From Stagonosporopsis chrysanthemi (lineage: Eukaryota > Ascomycota > Dothideomycetes > Pleosporales > Didymellaceae): a stretch of 64,000 bases of DNA. Of the stretch, positions 36,723 through 49,459 are shown piece after piece. How positions within the stretch are numbered: position 1 is the stretch's first letter; each line of letters starts with the position of its first letter. The stretch spans positions 1-64,000 of the forward strand of contig JAFISE010000019.1 of NCBI GenBank assembly GCA_022560025.1, read 5' to 3'. The notes under the pieces were generated by a model that did not search any database, had not been told where the DNA came from, and saw only the letters and a list, made by a program, of their open reading frames with translations. A program made the translations under genes and the position numbers.

Positions 36723-38192
36723 TTAGATGTTGATATCTGCCTCAAGGATGACCTGCGCAGCTGCCTGAAGTTTGTTGGCTATAATCTGGTCAGCGATGAT
36801 GTCGCCAACCATGTCATTCAATCGTTCCCTCAGTCCCTCGATATCAGCAACTCCGTTGGTCATTGTTGCTGGTGTTGTGTTTCCCAACGATTTGATGGCT
36901 TCAATGATAATGGCGAGCACTCGCTCGGCGTCCTTCTTCTTTCCCTCATCTGCCAGGGCACCTTTCAGCACATCGTCATTGTAAATTTTCAAGTTTGGCA
37001 GCACGAGCATCTTCATGCCTTCGTTGCCAGTAATGATGAGCAGCGCCAGCAGTGCACCGTAGTGCGTGCCCGACGGCTTTCCAACGTCCATGAACTGCCT
37101 GAGGCAAGTTCTTGCGATCCGTGACTTGAGCCCTTGGTTTGAGGAGCCGTACTTCTGACAGATGCGGCTGAGAATGGATGCGGCCAGTTGTCGCAATCTG
37201 AAGTGATCTGGATTACTCGAGTGACCGTTCGCGCCAACGCCGTTGAGTGTTTCTGATGAGGCGTTCGAGGAGGCTGCTTGTGTCGTTGGGCCCAGATGTT
37301 TCCCTGTACAACATGTAAGGACAGGGGGCACCATGTAGGCGACATAGGGGTCCAGGTAAATGGCTTGATTGTCCAAGAGGGCGCTCGTAGCCTGCATCAT
37401 CTGCTGCAACACAAAGAGGTTCTTCACGTTGTGCGTGACCTTCTCGGCAATGAAGGTTAGGAGGTATGTTGTTAGCTGGTGAATACCAGGCTCGGTTCGG
37501 ATGGCTGCGAGAGCTGCATTCTGCCACTCGATGTTCGTCTCGTCAATGAGTGCACCGGACAGCTTGGCGAACAACTCTTGGGATTCTTTAGATAGCACAT
37601 GTTTCACCAGTGGCTTGACGTTAACATTGTCCAGACCGTTCGCTGCTGCAAGATGTGGGTTCGCATTCGTGCCTTTAGGCAATAAGTCTCCTTGGTTGAT
37701 CGCTGTTGGATTTTGAGGTATTGACGGCTGTACGCCTTCTACAGCGAGCCAGTGAGCTGGAGCAGGTTAGCAGCGAGGTTCTTCAACTTAAGTAAATGCA
37801 AACAGGTGTCATGACGTACCCGTAAATGTTATCTCCCGTGGCACCTTCGGCAGGGGCGCATTGATCAGCTTCTCAAAGTCGACCTCCTCGTCCTCGACAT
37901 AGTACAACGGCTGGCCAGGACCCAAGGACGCCTCGCCAAAACGGAGCGGCCGAGTAGACTCATATCCGTAGAGGGGCTCCACATTTAGTACTTTCAGTGC
38001 GTTGGACACGTCCTGTGTATTCAAGGTCGTTCGCTTGCCGTGTCGCATGAACTTCAGCGCCTCCTCCAGTACCTGCGCAAGCCGAAAATCGACGTCGCGG
38101 GCCAACTCTTCAACGACATTGTCGGCGAGTGAGGCGATGCCCACCGATTCGGCGACATCCCGTACGTTATCGGGGTTCCAGACGGACGACAT
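36723..38192 (-). CDS. TAF6: TFIID/SAGA subunit TAF6
   Basis: Two exons by hand: 38192-37820 and 37756-36723, giving 468 aa, a normal length. TAF6 is a histone-fold TBP-associated factor found in both TFIID and SAGA, pairing with TAF9. The N-terminal histone fold spans about residues 5-70 ([20 protein letters not shown] onward). The linker contains [20 protein letters not shown]. Across the single 63-nt intron the sequence becomes [20 protein letters not shown], a hallmark of TAF6. The C-terminal HEAT-repeat domain runs from about residue 190 to 420, with [16 protein letters not shown] and [18 protein letters not shown]. It sits 290 bp upstream of SAR1 on the same strand. TRA1, another SAGA subunit, lies 11 kb away in this window. 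Confidence 0.95.
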
Positions 38193-39583
38193 GTTGGGCA
38201 GCGCAATGCCGTTGATGAGCTGTCAAAGTCGGGGCGGAGCGGTCGTGGTCGTGTTGCGGCAATTGAGGCGGAGCAGTAGCAGTCAAGGTGATGGGAAACA
38301 CAGTAGCGTGCCACCAGACGGGTGACGCAGTTCTGAAGGATGTGACAGCCTGCCTTATAGCCAAGTGAAGCACATCCCGGGCGCGCGCGTGCGACACAAT
38401 GCGGTAGATATAGGGGACAGAATCTCGGCTCCGGCTAGCAATGTGCTTCGAGGAGGGCGCGTAGAGAGGTGAAGGCTGAAGGCGCGTGCGGCGACAACGT
38501 TGCAGGTGAGCGGCGTCGTCTACTGATGCTCGCGCTGGTACGTACGGCAGCCGCGATGCGTGAAGCTCAAAAGTCCGGCCTTGGCGCGTTCCTCCGCTTC
38601 ACCTCCGCTCCGCGCTTCTTGCGCAGCGTTGCCAGCTGCGTGCCTTTCGCGATGCGACGGGCTGAGCTTGGTCTTCTCACTAATTACTGCGGTTTGTGTT
38701 TAGCTCCAGCACGTATCCTTAACGGATCGTTGCTCGTGGCCCCTCTACACGTGTACCGGGGCGTAGCTTTTGTGGCTTTGTGTTTGCTTCACTCCAGGCC
38801 CCCAACTGCACACGAACATTGCTTTGCTGCACATTCATGACATATGTGCTTTGCGCGCTGTAAGGTCAGGTCCGCAGCCAATGATGACCTCATCCCTCGC
38901 TTGCTCAATCACAGCCCCTCGCAGCCATACGCGTGGCCTAGGAAGCTATGCTGTTGAGCGACGCCTTCGACTGGTTCCAGCGTAGCAGACCGCCATTTCA
39001 GACTTCCACCACGAAAAAACACCAGTCGACTTCTAGCATTGCTGCTGGTCTGAACGGCTACGGCAGCTCATCCCCAGCAAATGAGGCACCGATGTTCATG
39101 TTCATCCCTGCTTGTTGTGGTTACACGCATACTTTACGGTACTCTCCTAAGGTCGCTATCCGCAGCCACGTTTCTTACCGTTACTGAAATGCCAATCTTA
39201 TTGCCATGTCAGGTATTCCTGAAGACGGGGGAGTGCTACATGTCCCAGTTGTACCCCCCTTCCGGCCAAACAAGTATCTCATTCCAGGTCAAATCTCCTC
39301 CCCGAGCTTTGTCTGACGCCACCCGCCTTCCCGTACGGCCCGTTGCGATTGTAGTCGTCGTCGCCATCTTTGCCTGCTAGGTGGACTCCCTGTCGACTGC
39401 CTTATCGGTCTCTGACCACAGACTACTTAAACGTCCTACAACCACGCTGGCCCTCAAACCACATGAGCTTGCCTATTCAATAAAGCAGAGCAAAGTAGTC
39501 TACCTGCCAACAGCTACCACAATCTAATCAAACGAACCACATTCCGCACACCACCGTTTGAACGTTCAATTCCTGTACAAATT
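38193..39583. other. Intergenic upstream of TAF6, with one weak gene candidate
   Basis: The first part is the TAF6 promoter. A plus-strand stretch 38948-39316 could be a small two-exon gene, described in the findings; it is not called. The 38469-38840 open frame starts with GTG and is not protein-like. Confidence 0.4.
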
Positions 39584-39992
39584 ATGGCCGGTCCAAGCAG
39601 AGAGTCAAAACGACCCTACCGACTTCACAACAACGGCAAGCACCTTGTCATCGACACTTCTGCTTTAGTGCGTGATGCATCAAGAAGTGAATCACCATCT
39701 CCGCCACCTCAACCTCCTCCAAGTCCAGCAGGCTGGCACCGACTCCTTGAGGTAGGTTGTGTTCCCATCGATGCCTGCCTGTGTGCTGACCCCACGTCAA
39801 GATTGACTCCCTTGCGTGTTCGGATATCTGAAGTCTGGGGTACATGGCAGTAATGCAAGTGATCGCTTTACTCCAAGCCAAGCTCGCCTATTGACTTTGG
39901 AAGACTCTAGACTCGAAGCTGTACTATATCGCCAAGGCCGTCTTTTTGCACATCGGATCGACTATACTTTGGCTACTGTCAACCACTTGTAA
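39584..39992 (+). CDS. Small two-exon orphan protein
   Basis: Exons by hand are 39584-39751 and 39834-39992, giving 108 aa. I do not recognise a family. Exon 1 encodes MAGPSRESKRPYRLHNNGKH and a Ser/Pro-rich run ending GWHRLLE. The donor is GTAGGT at 39752 and the best acceptor is TGAAG before 39834, an 82-nt intron with a TTGAC branch-like site. Both ends are phase 0. Exon 2 reads on coherently through FTPSQARLLTLEDSRLEAVL and HRIDYTLATVNHL to a TAA. If the intron were retained, the frame would close after 89 codons with much poorer composition. The Pro-rich middle followed by a basic-hydrophobic C-terminal half suggests a helical domain. Confidence rests on the phase match and reading coherence only. 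Confidence 0.5.
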
Positions 39993-40966
39993 CCTGTTGC
40001 TTGCCAGGAGGAATCGGCCATCATCTGGTGCAACCATCGAAGATACCCAACACGTGTTGCTGGTGCACAGCCTTTTTTCTCATGCTGAGCATCAAGCCAG
40101 TGCGGATTACAGTAGGGTTGGCGTCGCATGTATTATGGCTTGATCTGGTCTCTTTATGTGCGCTCCTTGCATACTGTAGTATACCCCTCCCAGGTATTGC
40201 GACGCATCAATTCAATTGCTAAATTCTTCGGCCACTACAGCGGTTTCCTTCGTAAATTCCTGCATGATGGCCTATGTAACAGGCTCATGCTTTCGAGCTC
40301 ACCTCAGTTTCAACCAGTGTACCGCGACAGAAGACTAAACTTGAACTGTCGACACAGGCCATTGCCTCTGGACAAAGTGTTTTACAAGAGCACACATAAC
40401 AACGCGCGCTGCGTCATCAGAGTATTGAGCGGATGCTTTGCTTGACTGCAAGCACCGATTTGAACAGCCGTGAGCCAAGCCGACGAGGTTATTTAATATA
40501 AAACTTGTTGTCAGTATTTTAGTGGAGTTAACCTTCGTGTGGCAAAGACAGCCGGGACGGTCGAAATGCCGCCCGCTCTTAGCGCCCTCAAATCAGTTAG
40601 CGTACTCTAGTCACTTCCAAAAATATTCTTCTACGCTTTCGACCCCAACATACGCAACCAATACCATCCGCCACAATCTACAACAATATCCCCCTGAGAT
40701 TTGTCTTATTGCTACATCCCTTCATCAGCCTACAACAGCTGTCTCCTCCACGAACAGCTTGAGCTGGTACTCGGACGGCTGAGATACGACCCAAAGCTTA
40801 TCAGGCCTGTGACTGCACAGACTCAAAGCCATTTCAGCAGACGGCTGGTTGCTGAGCACTGGTTGCTACGTACACGTTACTCAAGAGGAATATCTCCTCA
40901 CTCTTATGATCGCTGCTTAAAGCTAGCCTAATCTCCACCACGCATCGCCTTCTCCCGCCACACATC
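39993..40966. other. Intergenic, helicase promoter region
   Basis: No gene was recognised. Open frames between 39946 and 40445 either lack an ATG or are not protein-like. The last 60 bases before the helicase ATG are pyrimidine-rich. Confidence 0.45.
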
Positions 40967-43900
40967 ATGGCTGGCGATAGCTCCACCGTCTCATCACAGA
41001 CGGCTACCTCAGACCAAATACTGCAATGGTATTCCAGACTCTTCAGTCGTCGTGTTGATCTCGTTGGCGACTTCGCAGGCAGCGAACGATTTCTGATCCA
41101 CGGCGAGTCCCTTCTACTTCATTGCTTCAGCGATGCGCAGATCGACTTCGAGCCTGGACTTCAGCTTCTGCACGCCTCGTATGCGGTTGAGAAGTTCCTC
41201 CATGGACTTGTTTCTCGCCGCTGCAATTTTCACATCGCTTTCTTCGATGAATACCAAGATCTTTGTGTGCCTCAAGATGCCTCGCCTGCCGTTAGCGAAA
41301 AGTATTTGCTCGCACGTGCGGCCATCATCCGCCATTTGCAAGTCAACTTGCGTCCAGTCCATCCAGACATCGAAGTAAAGGTTTTCCCCTCGACGACTTC
41401 TGAAGCGTTTGAGGAGTACCTCAGTACGACAGATGTGTACTTCGTTTTGTGCCATGACGGAGCATCGACAAGAGATGCTCGCAAGAAAGGGCATCTACAG
41501 AAAGATATGAAATCTCTCAAGGATGGTGATCAGAGCCTGCAGGAGCGCTACGAGCACTACAAGGCATCACTTCGCACTTTCATCTATGGCATGATGCAAC
41601 GAGGGTACAGTACTGCCCTCGTTAATGGACTCGAATTTCAAGACACCAAAGCCATTGCGTCCGTGCTTGAACACTCGCGTGCGATGACTTTGGAACTCTC
41701 TCAGACGGTAAGTAAAAGTAGAGACGCTGTGAAGTCGCAATGCGCGCTCTACGAGAGTGTCAAGTTTAATCCATTACTTTGAAGACAGAGCTGACACATC
41801 TTCTCAGACATCAGGAATCAACTCAACCAAGGAAGCAGGCACAAAAAACCTGCAAGAGTCACTAGCAACGGTTAAATCATCCAACGAACATGCTTTCACT
41901 GAGCGCGAGTATTTGGCGGTCATTCTTGCCGCCAAATTCGCGTCGAAGACAAAGGCCCACCAAGACTTCGCCATTGCGTTGCTTCGCCACACTGCACTTC
42001 TATCTGAGCTGAGCTTGCCCGATCGCTTGATGCAGTACCAAGAGCCATCCCAAGATTCCGCTTCCTTGACGGTTGAACTTTGTCAAGAAGCTCGTAAGAT
42101 TGTTGTACAAACAGCGTGGGGTGAGGAAGCAGGCAAATCGGCTGCAGCTTGCGACATCGCAGATCTCATCGACGGTCGGTTGCTCGCATCGTGCCTCCAG
42201 AACCCCTCACCTGTAAGCTCGGATCTTTTCCAATATTTGGCAAGAGCTGCATCGGCATTATGTGGGCAGGAGGAGCTCAAGAATGCAACTGATGCATCGC
42301 CTACGACCGGCCAACAAAACGGCGACCTTGAGAAGCCAGACGAGGGAACGCCATACCGTGTTCTTCCATTCGCCAACGATGTCTTCGACAAGCACCTGGC
42401 CCCTGTCCATCTCAAGGTGGCCAAGTCTGAGGGCAAGACCGACTCAACATCTGCGGTTATTTTCCGTGAGGTCACACACTGGCACAACACCAAGCCACTT
42501 CAGTCCAAGACTGGCCCGGTGGTAAAGGATGAGAAGGCAGCCAAAAAGGCGCTTCGCCGCAACCAATTCTTTATGGCCGAGATGACGACTTACGCTGCCA
42601 GTCTTACAAATGCAGTGGGTAGGGCGCTTGAACCGGAAACTATCCACGTCGGTGCCGCGGTATCGAAACCAAGCACTCCTGTACCCTCAAGACCAGGAAC
42701 GCCCAGTCAGGACCCAGCAGACAAGAAAGGAAAGAAGCAGGGTGGAAAACCCGGTGGTAAAAACAAGAATCAGGCCAAGCAAGACATGCTGGCCAACATT
42801 GCAGCAAGCTCGAAGCGCAAAGATGAGGATACAGCGGAAAAACAAACAAAAGCCTGGATTGTCTTCTGTGATGGTCTCGAGAAGCAAGGCGACCTGTCTT
42901 CACGGTACGACAAGGCAAAGAAATACCTCGTCAACCTCAACACAGACATCAAGCGAAAAGCATTGGAGGCCGAGGTACGTCTCTACATGTTGAACGTTTT
43001 GTTGAAGATGTGGATTGAGCACTGCCGAAAAGATGACAAGGAAGAGGGTCTTTACACCGCCGCCTTGATCTTCGATGCTGTCAGGGCTATCTGCGGATTG
43101 TCGAACGTTACCAAGACTATCGCTGCCTGCGTGAAGAAGACCATTGAGCGCTTGAGCCTGCCCTCTCTACAAGTGCCGCCGCCTGAGGGTGATCGAAAGC
43201 TGACTTTCCCGTTCGCGCTTGATGAGACATCCAATGCAGACCTTGCCCTTGGCCTTTCACCAGAGGAGTTCCAGCTGCTCTACTGCGGACCGTACTTCGA
43301 CCGTACTATGGACTCCGCTCCAGACTCGCGTGTGCCTTTCGAGCCAGATGCGTGGCAGAGGAAGGTTCTCGATGAGATTGATGCCCGCCGCAGTCTACTT
43401 GTTGTAGCCCCGACTTCGGCAGGTAAAACTTTCATATCGTTTTACGCTATGAAGCAGGTCCTGGAGTCCAATAACGAAGATGTTCTGGTGTATGTGGCCC
43501 CAACCAAGGCACTTGTCAATCAAATCGCAGCGGAAGTCCAGGCTCGTTTCTCGAAGAACTACAAATATGCCAATTCTGTCTGGGGTATCCACACGCGTGA
43601 TACTCGCGTCAACAATCCCACTGGTTGTCAGATCCTTGTCACGGTACCCCACATCCTCCAAATCATGCTGCTCGCACCCACTAACGCCAGGGGTTGGTCC
43701 GAGCGAGTGAAATGGATTATCTTCGATGAAGTCCATTGCATTGGACAAGCTGAGGATGGTCTGATCTGGGAACAGCTTTTACTCATGGCGCCATGTCCTA
43801 TTATCGCCCTCTCTGCCACAGTCGGAAACGCTGAAGCCTTCAGTGATTGGCTATCCTCTACGCAGAAAGCAGCTGGAAATGATCTGACAATGGTTCAGCA

Positions 43901-46475
43901 CAAGCACCGTTACTCGGATCTTCGAAAATTCTTATACGTCCCACCGAAGGACGCAGCAAAGCGTATTGCAGCAGCACTTCCTCTCTCGACCACTCGTACG
44001 TTCGCGCGCCTGGGTCTGGACGATGTACAGAACTTCACCTTCATGCACCCTGTTGCTAGTTTGACAAACAGAAGACGTGGTATTCCCAGCGACTTTTCTC
44101 TTGAAGCAAGGGACTGCTACTTCTTGTGGCAGAGCATGTCCAAGCACCAAAACAAGGATTACCCTGTTGATAAATCTCTTACACCTTCCGCTGTTCTTCC
44201 CAAGGTGATGCGGAAGGCAGACATCATCAGCTGGGAGTCTGGTCTCAAGTCGTTGCTTGCTGAGTGGATGGCAGATGAGAACTCACCATTTGAAGCTGTG
44301 CGCAAGGATTTCAGCACCTCTGTCAATAAGTCCGCTCTCCAGATCCAGGACACTGACAACTCAACGCCGGTCAGGGACGACCTGGAGGTCGATGACCCTG
44401 CAAGCAACCATGATGTTGATAATATCTTGCCTCTTCTCACAGAGCTCCATCAACAAGATGCCCTCCCAGGAATCATCTTCAACTACGATCGTGCTGTTTG
44501 CGAGAGAATGTGCCGAACAGTTCTGACACAGCTTGAAGAGGCTGAGGCTGAATGGAAGAGGACTAGCCCGAGATGGGCAGAGAAGTTGCGCGAGTGGGAA
44601 GAATACAAGAAGGAAGTTGCCCGTCGTGCCAAGCAAGGTGTGCGCGCTGCGAAGGGCACGACTAAGGAGGAGCAGATGATGGAGGCTGCCAACCGTGAGG
44701 TCAGCCCATTCGCTACGTTCAACCCAGACAGGCCTCTGGAGGGTTTCCACTTCGCAAACACCAAGAAGCTGTCAAACGAAGAGCTCCTCAGCCAGGAGAA
44801 GGAGCTTCGTTACCGTGGTGTCGAGGAGATCTTCATCCAAGGTCTCCAGCGCGGTATCGGTGTCCATCACGCTGGTATGAACCGCAAGTACCGCTATGCT
44901 GTTGAGGTGCTCTTCCGCAGAGGCTACCTGAGGGTCGTTATTGCAACAGGCACTCTTGCACTCGGTATCAACATGCCTTGTAAGACTGTCGTCTTCTCTG
45001 GCGACTCGATCTTCTTGACAGCTCTCAACTACCGTCAAGCCGCTGGTCGTGCTGGTCGTCGTGGCTTTGACTCCCTTGGTAATGTCGTCTTCCACGGAGT
45101 CTCCCTTAGCAAGATCAACAAGCTCATCAGCTCCCGTCTACCCGACCTGAACGGACACTTCCCCATTACGACATCTCTTGTTCTTCGTCTTTTCACGCTC
45201 CTGAATGACTCCGAACATTCGCCGTTCGCAGTACGCTGTGTGAACGCGTTGTTGTCACAGCCGCGTGTGTATCTCGGTGGCGAGGAGTCAAAGATGACGG
45301 TCCTGCATCACCTGCGCTTTTCTATCGAGTACCTCCGTAGGCAGTCGTTGTTGGATTCGCGTGGAGCACCGCTCAACTTTGCAGGGGCTGTCAGCCATCT
45401 GTACTTCACTGAAAACTCGGCCTTTGCGTTCCATGCATTGCTGAAGAACGGCTACTTCCACGAGCTCTGCAACACGGTCAACACGAACCAGGAGGTGGTC
45501 TTGCGTGAACTAATGCTGACGATGTCTCACTTGTTTGGCCGTCTTGCCTGCAGACAAGCTGACGAAGAGTTTGTGCAAGAAGTGGTCAAGGGCAGCCCAT
45601 CAGTTGTTTTCCTGCCAAACATGCCTGAGAACGCAGTCAGCGTTTTACGCAAGCACAACAAGCAGACACTCGACATTTTCACTTCGTATGTTCGCACGTT
45701 CGTGGAGCAGCACATCCAGGAGCCCGACAACACACTGCCTCTGACCACAACTGTCGTTGGCGGCACTTCCAACAAGGGACAAGCACACCACAAGGTTCGC
45801 TCCTCATTCGTCGCACTCTCCGGCCACGACGACTCCTTTGACTCGATTCACGACCTCTGCACGACGAGTCGCTCAGGGGTTTTCCTCGAAGAAGCCGTTG
45901 TGCCCTACGTTGGCATTTACCCCGAAGACTCCGACCTGCCGCTCAACGCATATCTGTATGACTTCTTCATGCATGGCAATGCCGACGCCGTGGTGACAGC
46001 GAACCGCATCCGCCGCGGTGACATATGGTTCGTGCTCAACGACTTCAGTATGGTGCTCGCGACCATTGTGACTAGCTTGACGAACTTCATGAACCTCGGC
46101 ACCGAGTCCGATCTCGATTTCATCGACGTCCGCGGTGGTGGTGACGATGACGAGGAGGATCTTGAGGATAGGCTGCAAGGCGTTGCAGACGATCAGCAGG
46201 GCCCGGCCACAGGCACTCAGGGCGCGAGGGGCCCGGCACAGCAGCAGAATCTGCCCATCCAGCTTGCGAAAAAGAAGAAGAAGGTTGTTGATTCTTGGGA
46301 TGATGAGGCAGAGAGCGAGAGTAGCGAAGGCGAGAACTGGGATGATGGTGATGATAGCGAGGAGGAGGCGGGAGAAGTTGCTTGGGATGAGAAGACAGGA
46401 TTGTTGAATGTGCTCAAGGCGTTCAAGCTGTTGAAGTCGGATTTCGATACGAAGTTCAGGGCTATGTGGGCCTAG
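40967..46475 (+). CDS. DDX60-like Ski2-family DExH helicase
   Basis: Two exons by hand: 40967-41707 and 41808-46475, giving 1802 aa. The architecture resembles DDX60, a large cytoplasmic RNA helicase related to Ski2. Motif I is APTSAGKT near residue 781, motif II DEVH near 886 and motif III SAT near 916. In the second RecA domain, GVHHAGMNRKYRYAVEVLFR and VVIATGTLALGINMPCKTVV are Ski2-like, and motif VI is QAAGRAGRRG near 1324. The about 780 residues before the helicase core, including a Lys/Gly-rich linker near 510-550, are long and match DDX60 rather than Ski2, Mtr4 or Brr2. The tail is Asp/Glu-rich with a KKKKK cluster. Human DDX60 is linked to antiviral RNA sensing; the role in fungi is not known to me. 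There is no obvious targeting signal. Confidence 0.88.
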
Positions 46476-46652
46476 TTGCTGGTGGTGGTTGAGTGTGTGA
46501 AACTTGAGAGCGTGTCTGTGTAAAGAATGACGAAACTTATGGTAGAAACAAGGTCTCGAGATGGCCTTGAAAAGCACTTGGTTCTTTTCAATGCAAGCTA
46601 TTTTACACGAATATAACGAATCTTTTACAGAGAGTCTACAAAATACCACCCT

Positions 46653-48095
46653 CTACTGACCAGGTGCCTTGCTAATTGGGGGCGTGCCAGGGTAGTACGA
46701 CGCCGGCAGCGTGGGGATAGGAATGCTGCTCGCAGTGCCAAACGCCGTCTTGAGATTCTCCTTCATGCTGGCAGCCGAGTACGCAGTCGGGACCGTAGTG
46801 ACCGTCTGTGTGATCTGCGCATAGGCGCCCGTGCTGCTCTTTAAGCACGCACCCGAGCCGTGACCAGAGCGGCACAAGTTGACGTTCTTGTTGCCGCTCT
46901 CCGTCCACATCTGGATATCAGTGAGGTTGATATCCGTGCAGGGCGCCTTGTCAGCACACACGACCTTGACCGGCCCGCGCTGAGACCCGTTCGCCTGCGT
47001 GCCGCGCCAGTTCTTAGCCGTGATGTTGGACAGCGACACGCCGTTACCCGCAAGAGCGCTCATGGAGGCCCAGTACTGGTCGATGTTGAAGGCGTAGGCG
47101 TTGCCGTGGCCGATGAAGTTCTCGAAGACTACGTCCTCGACGTAGCCGGAGCCACCGTTGGCCTTGATCATCATCATCTGGTTAGATTTCCAGGTGTAGA
47201 CATTCTTGTACTGGATCTTGGAGATGGCGGTGTCGATGCCGAGAGAGCCTATGCCACTGCCGCCGGACCAGTTGCAGTAGATGTTCTCAACAAGGATGTT
47301 GGTGGAGGGGGATTTGACGGTGACACATTCATCTTTGTTAGTGACCATGACCTGATGGTGTTAGTTGCGAGGAGATACACTTGGTTAGGTAGGTGTTGGG
47401 TACGTACATCGTGGATCCAGACGTTGGAACCGACCACGTCGAGGCCATCAAGACCTCCCCAGTCACCGCCACGGATGGCAATATTGTACGTCTCGCCGTT
47501 GGTGACGGTGTTCAGAACCAAGTGAAACATGGGTGCGTCGACGAGGGCAATGTCGTGCACGGAGAAGTTGTTGGTCTTCTCCACACGCAAGAGGCGTGCG
47601 CCGTTACGCTTGCCGTTCTTGTGGTCTTCATATCCAAGACCTGATCCATCATGTCAGCACATACATATCACTGTATAGCTGGGTCCGCCACTCACCCTGA
47701 ACAGCACCCTTGCCGGTGCTGCTAAACATCTCGAAGTCATTCGCGTTGCGGATGAATAGCATGTTACCCGCATCGGTGCCAGTACGGTAGATAACGCCAT
47801 CAAGCTGCAAAGCCCAAGCCTTGCCTCCCTCGAATGTAGCCCATGTCTTCATGGCGTAGTCCCCAGACGGGACAACAACTGTTCCACCAGTTTTGCAGGC
47901 AGCGAAAGCCTTAAGCAGAGCGGGGCCAAGATCAGTACTCTTATCAGCCTTACCACCATAATTCAAGACATTGCAAGTCTTGACCTTAGTCTTGGCTGCG
48001 TGAGTAGTCAGAGGACCGACTTTGCCAGAAAGCTGGCCAAAAACGGTAGCGGGAAGTACGGCAACGGCCGCGACGACGAAAGAAGAGAAGTGCAT
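46653..48095 (-). CDS. Secreted rhamnogalacturonan hydrolase (GH28)
   Basis: Three exons by hand: 48095-47696, 47640-47408 and 47351-46653, giving 443 aa. The enzyme cleaves the galacturonic acid-rhamnose backbone of pectin rhamnogalacturonan I. A signal peptide covers about residues 1-20, ending near VFGQ. Mature motifs [39 protein letters not shown] and [19 protein letters not shown] match rhamnogalacturonases rather than polygalacturonases. GGLDGLDV and NKDECV carry the expected acidic catalytic residues, and GHGNAYA lies in the right place. Introns are 55 and 56 nt and keep phase. Tandem Asn-Gly and Ser/Thr-rich turns fit a right-handed beta helix. The last 60 residues are a variable tail ending PISKAPGQ. 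Confidence 0.93.
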
Positions 48096-49459
48096 TGCGA
48101 TTGGAAACCTGCACAGCAGGAACGAGTGACTGTGGTTGGAAGCGAAGGATAAAAAAGAGCGACTGAAGGGAAGACCTATGGGAACGCGGATCAGGCGGAG
48201 AGGGCATCTATATGAACATGTGGGCACGGGATGCGAGTACGAACGCGCATGTTTATAGATCCTGGGGTCGATCTCATTTCATCTCATCGGACTCATCCTA
48301 AATCCCACAATTTCTCCTGGACCGCGGGGCGTTGCGGGAGCATTAGCGGTCGAGACTCGAGTCGAGGTACAACCCCGCTCAAATATCGGCACAATCACAA
48401 AATATCTTTTCAACCGCCCTGGAGGCTTCTTCTGGTCGTCGAAAAGCTTCTCAGCACATCAATTCCTGTCTGCACCAGCTCGTCATCTGTTCCAAACGGC
48501 TGAGCGGCTTGCGCAAAAGCTTAATCTACATCTCCCCATCGTAGGCTAGCAACGTTTCACATTGGAAGGTCTCGAACATCAAAATGCGACGACCGGCCTC
48601 CATTCGTAGCGTAGGGCGATCGGGTGAGGGTTTGTGGAGATGATTGTTTACGCGGATGGCATCTGCCGCGCCGGGGCTGTGGGTTGATGAAAGCTTGTCT
48701 CATGTTTCCGATGAAGGATGATGTGCGGCCGGGATGTGCGCCTCAACCATCGGACATCATTTGAGTGTGCTGCCAAGTTCGTGCACAAGGGAATGCCCAA
48801 TGTTGCTTTCCACGATACGTATACTGTATGTGGGATAGGGGAGGATGGTGGTGATGCTGTTGGAGGGCGAGAGGAAATGGTAGGGTTCGGAGATTTTCGG
48901 AGATTAAATCCTGCTAGATGGGAGCTCAGCGGCAGCTTTCACCTTTAAGCACTGTCAACAAGTATTGTATGGTTGCACCTGACAGTTTCCTCCTCTTCGT
49001 CCCAGCCGTAGCCAGCTCTCATCACTTGCAGCCAGGGAAGGAGCACATGTCGGTATCCCTACCCTTGCCTTTGAGTACACCTCTGTAAACGTGACTTTCA
49101 ATGTGAATAGATTTTGATCGGATATCTAGCTCAGAAGACGAAGAAATAGAAGAACTTCAGTGTTAGTATCGAGGAACAGAAGAAAGTCTTTCTGGGAAAA
49201 GACAGTGTACAGCGCCCAGTTTTGCGACTCTTAGTACCGAACCCGCGCATGTAGACTGACGCCTTGCTCGACAAACCGACTAATAATGTGACGTGACAAA
49301 AGGGAGAATTGTGTGTTGGGGTATGCTGTGTGTTATTCCTTCCTTGCTCCTGCGCTCCTTCCTACTTGATAGGGCAACATTGCCCCTCACCGCCAGTCTC
49401 AGAGAATTGATTTTTGCGCGCTCTCACGCACAACCTGGACTTCCACGCCTCCACGAACA
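48096..49459. other. Intergenic upstream of the rhamnogalacturonase
   Basis: This holds the promoter of the minus-strand pectinase and the 3' region of the Opi1-like gene. A TATA-like CATATAG (minus strand) lies about 115 bp upstream of the pectinase ATG. The plus-strand frame 48718-48948 is not convincing. Nothing else was recognised. Confidence 0.4.

Noticed and set aside
14071..38192. TRA1 and TAF6 as a functional SAGA gene cluster
   Set aside because: Both are SAGA subunits, but they are 11 kb apart with unrelated genes between and no shared promoter, so chance linkage is the simpler view.
38469..38840. 123-codon plus-strand open frame
   Set aside because: Starts at GTG, Arg/Ala/Leu-rich as expected from GC-rich non-coding DNA.
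48718..48948. 76-codon plus-strand open frame upstream of the pectinase
   Set aside because: Random composition and no supporting splice sites.
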